Of a stretch of DNA of 9,468 nucleotides, positions 1 to 5,243 are shown piece by piece. Made by a program: the position numbers and the translations under genes. Source of the DNA: an uncultured Lachnospiraceae bacterium. Its GTDB lineage: Bacteria > Bacillota > Clostridia > Lachnospirales > Lachnospiraceae. Where the stretch lies: positions 1 through 9,468 of the forward strand of contig CAJOPP010000070.1 in the NCBI GenBank assembly GCA_905236365.1, given 5' to 3'. The stretch's first letter is position 1, and every line of letters begins with the position of its first letter. A model generated the notes under the pieces. It was not told the DNA's origin and made no database searches. It saw only the letters and a program-made list of their open reading frames with translations.

Positions 1-327
1 AAAGATCAAAAAACGATCTGGTGAAAGATAGTAGTAAAAAAAACCGGTTTGCAAATAAATTGGATTTTTGAAATAGATGCCACTGTTACGATAATTGATC
101 AAAATGACAAATTTTGAAAAATCCAAAGAGAAAGTTTTATTATAATCTTCAAGCTGGTATTGACCATCTCGTATAATCGCACTGGCCTCTTCGTATGCTT
201 TTCCAGCCTCGGCAGCTGAAGAAAAACTTCCCAGACTGACATGTTTTGATTGAATAGTAATGGAAGAACGATAATAAATAGTTCCATCTTTTTTCTTTGC
301 AGTTGTTACACCGGGTGTATGTGCCAT
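1..327 (-). CDS. AP2-like putative DNA-binding protein, N-terminal part (runs off left edge)
   Basis: Reading the minus strand from the ATG at 325-327 gives 109 codons with no stop up to the window edge, so the C-terminus is missing. The protein begins MAHTPGVTTAKKKDGTIYYR and continues with ISLGSF-like and AEAGKAYEEA-like segments: KHVSLGSFSSAAEAGKAYEEAS lies at about residues 40-61. Next come an aromatic, strand-rich stretch (NYRNSGIYFKNPIYLQTGFF) and YYYLSPDRF near the edge. A basic, glycine-containing start, the strand pattern YYRSSI / HVSLGSF and a helix rich in Ala and Glu match the AP2/ERF-like fold, which in bacteria occurs in HNH endonucleases and in stand-alone proteins. From memory, Lachnospiraceae carry conserved proteins with this opening. 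A GGAGG box lies 6 bases before the start, which supports real translation. It is divergent from the 3D-domain gene. Role unknown; a regulator or DNA-binding protein is an inference. That it is a gene is fairly sure; the family call is moderate. Confidence 0.72.
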   Translation of the reverse strand, partial: MAHTPGVTTAKKKDGTIYYRSSITIQSKHVSLGSFSSAAEAGKAYEEASAIIRDGQYQLEDYNKTFSLDFSKFVILINYRNSGIYFKNPIYLQTGFFYYYLSPDRFLIF

Positions 328-333
328 GGCTTG

Positions 334-338
334 CCTCC
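334..338 (-). promoter_or_regulatory. Ribosome binding site of the AP2-like gene
   Basis: CCTCC on the plus strand reads GGAGG on the minus strand, 6 bases upstream of the ATG at 325-327. It fixes the start of the partial left-edge gene and shows that this reading frame is translated rather than a chance opening. Confidence 0.7.
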
Positions 339-408
339 GTATAAAAGAAATTGGCGATACAGTTCAGCGGTTAGCCGGACGGTTCAGAATATGTTATTGA
401 CAATCGGT

Positions 409-418
409 GACGTACGTC
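409..418. repeat. 10-bp perfect palindrome GACGTACGTC in the divergent region
   Basis: GACGTACGTC is self-complementary and lies between the divergent AP2-like and 3D-domain genes. The word GTTCAG occurs at 362-367 and 382-387, exactly 20 bases apart, and its inverse CTGAAC is at 418-423, abutting the palindrome. Such an arrangement can form operator sites, but no known regulator motif is recognised. Confidence 0.45.
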
Positions 419-430
419 TGAACAGTAACT

Positions 431-459
431 ATTATAATTCTAACATATTGAAGCATTAA
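431..459 (-). promoter_or_regulatory. Candidate sigma-A promoter for the AP2-like gene
   Basis: On the minus strand there is a perfect TATAAT (plus-strand positions 431-436). Seventeen bases upstream is TTAATG (454-459), which matches the -35 consensus at only three of six positions. Distance and direction suit the gene starting at 327. The weak -35 makes this tentative. Confidence 0.35.
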
Positions 460-468
460 ACAAAATAC

Positions 469-497
469 TTGACCTTTTTCATAAGAAAACTTATAAT
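469..497 (+). promoter_or_regulatory. Sigma-A promoter for the 3D-domain gene
   Basis: TTGACC (469-474) and TATAAT (492-497) are separated by exactly 17 bases, an almost perfect housekeeping promoter. Transcription should begin near 503-505, giving a leader of about 65 bases before the ATG at 570. It is the strongest promoter in the window and may also drive thrC, since no clear terminator separates the two genes. Confidence 0.8.
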
Positions 498-569
498 CAA
501 ATACATATGTCTAGTCCTGTTTTATGAGGAGAGATGGAAGGTAGATTTACATGAGAAGGCGATGTTAGC

Positions 570-1430
570 ATGGAAAAGAAGATACAGCTTAAGAAAGTTA
601 TGGAGATTCTTTTAATTGTTTTTGTGGCAGGGATAGTCTGTATTTTGGGATACAGGGTGATCGTTAAAGCTGATGAACTTCCGGGAAAATTATGCAGTGT
701 TCCGGTTGCAGCAGCTAATTTGAATGAAACGAATCATGTGACAAGCAGAGTGCAGAAAGTAAGCTATGATACAATGAGATATGGTTATATGGATGATCTG
801 ATGCTGGCGAAGATGGACTATATGGATCAGTATTATGAGTCTGAAAGAATGGAAGAGATACGGGCAGTTAACAATTTAACTGCTATGAGTCAACGGACAT
901 CGGATAAGCTTGCATATCAGAAGGCAAAAGCAGAGCAGGAAGCGAGGGATAAGCAGAAAAGAGATGCTGTTCTTGCCGCCCAGAGAGCAAAAGAAGCCCA
1001 GATTAGAGCTGCGGCACAGAAGATTGCTACGAATGAAGCTGGTTATACCGGAACAGGCTCGGGTGATAGTGGCTCTGATGATACTGCTTCACGAGGAGGA
1101 AGGGTAGGAGAGCCGGTATTTGCTTCAAAGAATGGGGAAAGTCTGGGTACATTTACAGTCACAGCATATTGCACCTGTCGTATCTGTTGTGGAGTATATT
1201 CCGGTAATAACCGCACCGCCAGTGGAACGGTTCCGACTTCTAACCGTACAATTGCAGTGGATACAAATGTTATTCCTTTTGGAACAAAAGTTGTCATCAA
1301 CGGGCAGGTTTATGTCGCAGAAGACCGTGGTGGTGCAATTAAGGGAAACCGAATCGACATGTTTTTTATGACACATAAGGAAGCTCTTAACTGGGGAAGA
1401 AGAACCGTAGAAGTTTATTTAGCTAAATAA
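570..1430 (+). CDS. 3D-domain cell-wall protein, membrane-anchored
   Basis: A 286-residue envelope protein. Residues 11-32 are a hydrophobic segment after a Lys-rich N-terminus, giving a membrane anchor or uncleaved signal, so the rest lies outside the cell. Residues about 105-155 are rich in Ala, Lys, Glu and Gln and look like a coiled coil. A Gly/Ser/Asp linker covers about 158-178. The C-terminal 3D domain spans about 190-286, with TAYCTC and CCG at 198-208 and the three conserved Asp at D231 (VDTNVIPFG), D252 (EDRGG) and D263 (RIDMFF). This double-psi barrel resembles the catalytic part of lytic transglycosylase MltA and occurs in YabE/YocH-type proteins and Rpf-like proteins, so a peptidoglycan-cleaving or -binding role is likely but unproven. 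ATG 570 is the only possible start near the promoter because an in-frame TGA lies at 552-554. A GAGAAGG box (553-559) sits 10 bases upstream, a slightly long spacing. Confidence 0.9.
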   Translation: MEKKIQLKKVMEILLIVFVAGIVCILGYRVIVKADELPGKLCSVPVAAANLNETNHVTSRVQKVSYDTMRYGYMDDLMLAKMDYMDQYYESERMEEIRAVNNLTAMSQRTSDKLAYQKAKAEQEARDKQKRDAVLAAQRAKEAQIRAAAQKIATNEAGYTGTGSGDSGSDDTASRGGRVGEPVFASKNGESLGTFTVTAYCTCRICCGVYSGNNRTASGTVPTSNRTIAVDTNVIPFGTKVVINGQVYVAEDRGGAIKGNRIDMFFMTHKEALNWGRRTVEVYLAK

Positions 1431-1439
1431 CTTGCAGTT

Positions 1440-1462
1440 TATCTTTAATTGTGGTAAAGATA
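1440..1462 (+). other. AT-rich hairpin between the 3D-domain gene and thrC
   Basis: TATCTTTA (1440-1447) and TAAAGATA (1455-1462) are perfect 8-bp arms around a 7-base loop. No U-run follows, so it is a poor terminator. A weak promoter reading (TTGCAG 1432-1437, 17 bases, TAAAGA 1455-1460) overlaps the same bases. The 70-base gap has no room for a T-box or threonine leader peptide. Confidence 0.35.
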
Positions 1463-1500
1463 TATAAGGAAAACAACATGAAAGAAAAGAGGAGAAAAGA

Positions 1501-2988
1501 ATGGCAGTAACTTACAGAAGTACAAGAAACAGTAATGAAACAGCAACTGCATCGCAGGCTATATTGAAAGGTCTGGCAGAAAATGGTGGTTTATTTGTTC
1601 CGGATTCCATTCCTGCACTTGATGTTGATTTAAATGATTTGGCAAAGAAGAGCTATCAGGAAGTGGCATATGAGGTGATGAGCCGTATGCTGACGGACTT
1701 TACAGAAGAAGAATTAAAATATTGTATTAACAGTGCGTATGACAAGAAGTTTGATACTCAGGAAATTGCACCTGTTGTAAAGAAGGCTGGTGCACATTAT
1801 TTAGAGTTATTTCACGGTTCAACCATTGCATTTAAGGATATGGCACTCTCCATTCTTCCATATTTATTAGTAACATCTGCCAAGAAGAATAATGTTAAGA
1901 ATGATATTGTGATTTTGACAGCGACGTCCGGAGATACCGGAAAAGCGGCATTGGCAGGATTTGCAGACGTCCCGGGAACAAAGATCATTGTATTTTATCC
2001 AAAGAATGGCGTAAGCCCGATTCAGGAAAAACAGATGGTGACCCAGAAGGGAGACAATACATCTGTTGTTGGGATTGTTGGCAATTTTGATGATGCCCAG
2101 ACGGGTGTAAAGAATATGTTCAACGACAAGAATCTCGCAAAGGAAATGGATGCAAAGGGATTCCAATTCTCCTCTGCGAATTCTATCAATATTGGTCGTC
2201 TTGTGCCACAGATGGTTTATTACGTTTATGCTTATACCCGCCTGATTGCCCGTGGGGAGATCAAAGCAGGTGATAAGATCAATGTAGTGGTTCCGACTGG
2301 TAATTTTGGTAATATTTTAGCTGCTTACTATGCAAAGGAAATGGGGCTTCCGATTGCAAAGTTCATCTGTGCTTCAAATGAAAATAAAGTATTGTATGAT
2401 TTCTTTGAAACGGGTGTTTATGATAAGAACAGAGACTTTATTCTGACAACATCTCCATCTATGGATATTCTCATTTCGAGCAATTTAGAGAGACTGATCT
2501 ATCGTATTGCTGGTGATGATGCAGCGAAGAATTCTGAACTGATGAACGCACTTACGTCAGAAGGTAAGTATGAGATTTCAGAAGAGATGAAGAAGAATTT
2601 ATCAGAATTCTATGGTAATTATGCAACCGAGGCAGAGACAGCGGCAACAATCAAAAAGGTATACGAGTCAGATGCATATATTATGGATACACATACTGCG
2701 GTGGCAGCAACTGTTTATGATAAATATGTGGCAGATACGGAGGATAGGACACCGGCTGTTATTGCATCCACTGCCAGTCCATATAAGTTTACACGAAGTG
2801 TTATGGAAGCAATTGATAAGAAATATGCATCCCAGTCGGATTTTGAGCTTGTGGATGAGCTGCATCAGTTATCCGGTGTGAAGATTCCACAGGCGATTGA
2901 GGATATCCGGAGTGCGGCTGTTTTACATGACACAGTATGTGATAAGAGCGAAATGGAGAAAACCGTTCGTGGTATCTTAGGATTATAA
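1501..2988 (+). CDS. thrC: Threonine synthase
   Basis: Converts O-phospho-L-homoserine and water to L-threonine and phosphate, the last step of threonine synthesis, with pyridoxal phosphate in the cytoplasm. The 495-residue protein starts MAVTYRSTRNSNETATASQA and has ENGGLFVP at about 27-34, typical of the fold-type II threonine synthase N-terminal domain. The PLP-binding lysine is K112 in GSTIAFKDMA. The phosphate-binding SGDTGKAA loop is at 143-150, and VVPTGNFGN in the middle is another family signature. Length fits the long class (E. coli about 428, yeast about 514). ATG 1501 has a GAGGAG box 6 bases upstream (1489-1494). The other threonine genes (hom, thrB) are not adjacent. A strong hairpin downstream (3087-3126) probably ends its transcript. 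Nothing looks damaged. Confidence 0.96.
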   Translation: MAVTYRSTRNSNETATASQAILKGLAENGGLFVPDSIPALDVDLNDLAKKSYQEVAYEVMSRMLTDFTEEELKYCINSAYDKKFDTQEIAPVVKKAGAHYLELFHGSTIAFKDMALSILPYLLVTSAKKNNVKNDIVILTATSGDTGKAALAGFADVPGTKIIVFYPKNGVSPIQEKQMVTQKGDNTSVVGIVGNFDDAQTGVKNMFNDKNLAKEMDAKGFQFSSANSINIGRLVPQMVYYVYAYTRLIARGEIKAGDKINVVVPTGNFGNILAAYYAKEMGLPIAKFICASNENKVLYDFFETGVYDKNRDFILTTSPSMDILISSNLERLIYRIAGDDAAKNSELMNALTSEGKYEISEEMKKNLSEFYGNYATEAETAATIKKVYESDAYIMDTHTAVAATVYDKYVADTEDRTPAVIASTASPYKFTRSVMEAIDKKYASQSDFELVDELHQLSGVKIPQAIEDIRSAAVLHDTVCDKSEMEKTVRGILGL

Positions 2989-3086
2989 AAAACAGACAGT
3001 TCATTAGTACCATCCTGTCTTAAAACAAAACTAGGGCTGAATAAAGTGAAAAACATCGTTGCTTTGCGATGAATAAGGGATATAAA

Positions 3087-3126
3087 CAAAACACTTCTAT
3101 TCGGATATTGGAATAGAAGTGTTTTG
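3087..3126. terminator. Strong hairpin, probable terminator after thrC
   Basis: CAAAACACTTCTATTC (3087-3102) pairs perfectly with GAATAGAAGTGTTTTG (3111-3126): a 16-bp stem with an 8-base loop. The 3' arm ends in GTTTTG, so the U-run is inside the stem, and on the minus strand the tail is also T-rich. It is probably a rho-independent terminator able to work in both directions. It lies 99 bases past the thrC stop and separates thrC from the queuosine cluster. Confidence 0.75.
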
Positions 3127-3137
3127 CTATGTGAAAA

Positions 3138-3167
3138 TTTCATGAAATTGCATAGGATATATATAAA
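3138..3167 (+). promoter_or_regulatory. Candidate promoter for the preQ0 cluster
   Basis: TTTCAT (3138-3143) and TATAAA (3162-3167) are 18 bases apart, just downstream of the thrC hairpin. Neither box is perfect. The start would be near 3174 and the leader about 130 bases long. A TATAAT at 3286-3291 is too close to the queD start and lacks a -35. The spacer of the candidate contains ATTGCATAGG (3147-3156), which recurs before queC. Confidence 0.4.
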
Positions 3168-3245
3168 ATGAGTTTTGGAAAATCAGCTGAGAGGAGCGGT
3201 CTTATTTTTTGAAATATACGGAGTCAGGGGAAACGAGCGGGGAGG

Positions 3246-3269
3246 ATTCCTATCGATTTTCGTGGGAAT
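3246..3269 (+). other. Hairpin in the queD leader
   Basis: ATTCCTAT (3246-3253) can pair with GTGGGAAT (3262-3269), including two G-U pairs, around an 8-base loop. It lies 37 bases before queD in the putative leader RNA, after a purine-rich stretch. It may be part of a cis-regulatory RNA, but no known class was recognised. Confidence 0.3.
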
Positions 3270-3306
3270 TTGATTTGTATAAAGTTATAATGGAAAGAGG
3301 GAAAGT

Positions 3307-3726
3307 ATGTACACATTACAAACAAGTAAAAGTTTTGACAGTGCCCATTTTTTGAAGGGATATGAAGGAAAGTGTAGTAATATTCATGGTCATCGCTGGA
3401 AAGTAGAGGTTACAGTGACGGCAGATGTCCTGGAAGAAACAGGACAGACGAGGGGGATGGTAGTAGATTTTAAGACGTTAAAGGAAGATCTGAAACAATT
3501 AACAGAAGAGCTGGATCACGGTCTGATTATTGAAGGGAAAAGCTTGAAAGAAAATACAAGGAATGCTTTGCTGGAAGAGGGTTTTCGTATTATTGAATTC
3601 CCGTTTCGCCCAACGGCAGAGAATCTGGCAGAATATTTTTACGGAAAAATGGAAGAGAAAGGATATCAGGTTGTGTTGGTGAAGGTGTTCGAGACACCGG
3701 ATAATTGTGCCGGGTACAGCAGATAG
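3307..3726 (+). CDS. queD: 6-carboxy-5,6,7,8-tetrahydropterin synthase
   Basis: Turns 7,8-dihydroneopterin triphosphate into 6-carboxy-tetrahydropterin, the second step from GTP to preQ0. The 139-residue protein has the zinc-binding histidines H14 (DSAHFL), H27 and H29 (NIHGH), and the catalytic cysteine C23 four residues before the HGH. LDHGLI at 69-74, PTAEN at 102-106 and the closing glutamate E129 in FETPDNCAGY complete the PTPS/QueD signature. The CxxxHGH arrangement favours QueD over eukaryotic-type PTPS. ATG 3307 follows a GAGGG box (3297-3301) by 5 bases. First gene of the cluster: queE begins 8 bases after its stop, so the two are probably co-transcribed and translationally coupled. 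No anomaly in the reading frame. Confidence 0.96.
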   Translation: MYTLQTSKSFDSAHFLKGYEGKCSNIHGHRWKVEVTVTADVLEETGQTRGMVVDFKTLKEDLKQLTEELDHGLIIEGKSLKENTRNALLEEGFRIIEFPFRPTAENLAEYFYGKMEEKGYQVVLVKVFETPDNCAGYSR

Positions 3727-3730
3727 GGGA
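3725..3730 (+). promoter_or_regulatory. Ribosome binding site deciding the queE start
   Basis: AGGGGA overlaps the queD stop codon (3724-3726) and lies 4 bases before ATG 3735. The block AGGGGAAAGT is nearly the same as the GAGGGAAAGT before queD. This supports ATG 3735 rather than the in-frame TTG at 3705, which would overlap queD. Confidence 0.6.
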
Positions 3731-3734
3731 AAGT

Positions 3735-4430
3735 ATGGGTCATTTTCATGTTGTAGAACATTTTATAAGTATCAATGGAGAAGGAAGAAAAGCGGGACAG
3801 TTAGCTTATTTTGTACGGTTTGCAGGATGCAATCTGGCATGTGAATATTGTGATACTAAATGGGCGAATGAAGTTGGAGTGTCTTATGAAGAATATGATG
3901 AGCAAGAGATTTATAAGATGATAAAGGATGCAGGGATTGTCAACGTTACTTTGACAGGTGGAGAACCTCTTGTACAGAAGGATATGATGAAACTGCTTAT
4001 GCTTTTGAGGAAGGACGATTCAATACAGGTTGAGATTGAGACCAATGGAAGTGTGGATATTATTCCTTTTCTTACAGAAAAAGCAGGTTACAGAGAGGAC
4101 AAGGAAGATAATATAACTTTTACTTTGGATTATAAACTTTCGGTAAGCGGAATGGAACAAAAAATGTGTCTTTCCAATTATGAAAATATTCGAAGCCGGG
4201 ATACTGTGAAGTTTGTTGTGGGAAGCAGAGAGGATTTGTTTCGCAGTAAAGAGATAATAGAGAAATACCGGTTGGTGGATAAGGGATGCGGAATTTATAT
4301 CAGCCCCTGTTTTGGCAGGATAGAGCCAAAAGAAATCGTTGATTTTTTGACGGAACAGAAATTGAATGATATCAATATGCAGCTACAGCTTCATAAATTT
4401 ATCTGGAATCCGGAACAACGGGGAGTGTAA
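3735..4430 (+). CDS. queE: 7-carboxy-7-deazaguanine synthase, radical SAM
   Basis: A radical S-adenosylmethionine enzyme that contracts 6-carboxy-tetrahydropterin to 7-carboxy-7-deazaguanine. From ATG 3735 the protein has 231 residues, usual for QueE. The N-terminus has the SINGEG substrate-binding loop (12-17). The iron-sulfur cluster motif is CX3CX2C (C32, C36, C39 in FAGCNLACEYCDT), and the SAM-binding TGGEP motif is at 74-78. Asp and Thr after the third Cys (CDT) are typical of QueE. The frame stays open upstream to a TTG at 3705 inside queD, but the ribosome binding site and the usual N-terminus of the family favour 3735. A 111-base gap separates it from folE. Cytoplasmic, oxygen-sensitive by family. 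Confidence 0.95.
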   Translation: MGHFHVVEHFISINGEGRKAGQLAYFVRFAGCNLACEYCDTKWANEVGVSYEEYDEQEIYKMIKDAGIVNVTLTGGEPLVQKDMMKLLMLLRKDDSIQVEIETNGSVDIIPFLTEKAGYREDKEDNITFTLDYKLSVSGMEQKMCLSNYENIRSRDTVKFVVGSREDLFRSKEIIEKYRLVDKGCGIYISPCFGRIEPKEIVDFLTEQKLNDINMQLQLHKFIWNPEQRGV

Positions 4431-4470
4431 CTGATAGAATCAAAATGAAACAGAATCTGAACCTTAGTGC

Positions 4471-4490
4471 CAGAGGAAGAATCTCCTCTG
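4471..4490 (+). other. Hairpin in the queE-folE gap
   Basis: CAGAGGA (4471-4477) and TCCTCTG (4484-4490) form a perfect 7-bp stem with a 6-base loop. No U-run follows, so it is unlikely to be a terminator; it could stabilise or process the mRNA. TCTGAAC also occurs twice in this gap (4455-4461 and 4494-4500). The frame here is open to folE from a GTG at 4467, but no known domain is encoded. Confidence 0.4.
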
Positions 4491-4530
4491 CTGTCTGAAC
4501 TGAGAGGATGGAGCTGGGATTGGATTAGAA

Positions 4531-4535
4531 GGGAG
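4531..4535 (+). promoter_or_regulatory. Ribosome binding site deciding the folE start
   Basis: GGGAG lies 6 bases before ATG 4542. It selects that start over the in-frame GTG at 4467, which would add 25 residues rich in Glu and Trp that GTP cyclohydrolase I does not have and that lie over a hairpin. Confidence 0.6.
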
Positions 4536-4541
4536 AAAGAA

Positions 4542-5120
4542 ATGGCGATAGACCAGAATGCAATCAAGGAACATATCCGGGGAATTTTAGTTGCTTTGGG
4601 TGATGATCCGGATCGGGAAGGAATTAAAGACACACCAGACCGGGTGGCAAGAATGTATGCAGAAGTGTTTGAGGGGATGAATTACACCAATGATGAGATT
4701 GCTGACATGTTTTCCAAAAATTTTGAGGTGCCGGAAGGCAGTGAACAGGATATGGTAGTGGTAAAAGACATTGAAGTGTTCAGCTATTGTGAACATCATC
4801 TGGCACTTATGTATGATATGAAAGTAACGGTAGCCTATATTCCTAAGGGAAAAGTAATTGGGCTTAGTAAGATTGCGAGGATTGCGGATATGGTGGCGAA
4901 GAGACTACAGTTGCAGGAACGGATCGGAACCGATATTGCAGAGATTATCAGTAAAGCAACAGGGTCATCGGATGTGGCAGTATATATTGAAGGAAATCAT
5001 AGCTGTATGACCGCCAGAGGAATCAAAAAACCTTCTGCCAAGACGGTAACAACTACGTTTCGGGGAAGATTTGAAACGGAAATAGAACTTCAGAATAAAC
5101 TCTTATTTTTAATTAAATAA
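4542..5120 (+). CDS. folE: GTP cyclohydrolase I
   Basis: Opens GTP to 7,8-dihydroneopterin triphosphate, the first step shared by folate and queuosine synthesis. Its place between queE and queC suggests a supply for preQ0, though folate use is not excluded. From ATG 4542 it has 192 residues, typical of the bacterial type IA enzyme. The zinc ligands are C83 and H86 (SYCEHH) and C155 (GNHSCMTARG); the catalytic histidines correspond to H85 and H153. EGIKDTPDRVARMY at 26-39 and GLSKIARI at 107-114 are family signatures. A 13-bp tandem repeat begins inside its last codons and crosses the stop. It ends in LLFLIK, a short C-terminus. The keeping of all zinc ligands marks it as the zinc-dependent FolE, not the FolE2 type. 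Confidence 0.96.
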   Translation: MAIDQNAIKEHIRGILVALGDDPDREGIKDTPDRVARMYAEVFEGMNYTNDEIADMFSKNFEVPEGSEQDMVVVKDIEVFSYCEHHLALMYDMKVTVAYIPKGKVIGLSKIARIADMVAKRLQLQERIGTDIAEIISKATGSSDVAVYIEGNHSCMTARGIKKPSAKTVTTTFRGRFETEIELQNKLLFLIK

Positions 5121-5136
5121 TGGAATTAAATAATGG
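5111..5136 (+). repeat. 13-bp perfect tandem repeat across the folE stop
   Basis: AATTAAATAATGG occurs at 5111-5123 and again at 5124-5136, directly adjacent and identical. The first copy carries the last two sense codons and the TAA stop of folE; the second lies in the gap and brings a further TAA out of frame. AAT at 5137-5139 starts a third copy that is then lost. Likely a slippage duplication. Confidence 0.9.
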
Positions 5137-5220
5137 AATGCAATTGTAGATGCATATACTATGGAAGCAGTGCAGAACTTCGCAACGATATTTTTTGCAT
5201 TGCATAGGGTTTTTGCATTC
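5136..5220. repeat. Cluster of TTGCATT words before queC
   Basis: TTTTTGCATT occurs at 5192-5201 and 5210-5219, 18 bases apart. ATTGCATAGG at 5199-5208 lies between them and overlaps the first copy. GAATGCAA at 5136-5143 is the inverse of TTGCATTC at 5213-5220. Together the gap has four TTGCAT-type words, three direct and one inverted. They may be operator sites or an RNA structure acting on queC, but no known regulator motif is recognised. Confidence 0.5.
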
Positions 5221-5243
5221 GGATAAGAACAGGAGATGAAATT

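Larger units (their letters stand above)
2989..3306. other. 318-base intergenic region between thrC and queD
   Basis: No convincing gene lies here on either strand. It holds a weak AGACAG/CTGTCT inverted repeat (2994-2999 and 3015-3020), a small CATCG/CGATG hairpin (3054-3058 and 3067-3071), the strong 16-bp hairpin at 3087-3126, a possible promoter near 3138-3167, a run of six T at 3205-3210, and a G-rich purine stretch with a further hairpin (3246-3269) before queD. The last 130 bases could be the queD leader RNA. I do not recognise preQ1-I, preQ1-II or tetrahydrofolate riboswitch consensus in it. Confidence 0.6.

Noticed and set aside
397..438. TTGACA at 397 with TATAAT at 433 as a promoter
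   Set aside because: The spacing is 30 bases, far beyond the 16 to 18 that sigma-A needs. The pair at 469/492 fits instead.
1043..1376. Overlapping frames inside the 3D-domain gene on both strands
   Set aside because: They lie fully within a gene with clear domain signatures, lack ribosome binding sites and show no recognisable motif, so they are shadows.
1431..1500. A leader peptide or T-box controlling thrC
   Set aside because: The 70-base gap is too short for a T-box and lacks its conserved antiterminator bases; the one small frame (ATG 1478) has no run of threonine codons and overlaps the thrC start.
2994..3020. AGACAG/CTGTCT inverted repeat as the thrC terminator
   Set aside because: Only a 6-bp stem with a 15-base loop and no U-run; the hairpin at 3087-3126 is far stronger.
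3286..3291. TATAAT as the queD promoter
   Set aside because: It has no -35 at a usable distance and would start the transcript within about 10 bases of the start codon, leaving no room for the ribosome binding site.
4467..4541. N-terminal extension of FolE from a GTG
   Set aside because: The extra residues match no known part of GTP cyclohydrolase I, there is no ribosome binding site at 4467, and a good site precedes ATG 4542.
5222..5228. GATAAG as a -10 box paired with TTGCAT at 5200 for queC
   Set aside because: The transcript would start in the ribosome binding site of queC, so it would not produce a normal message.
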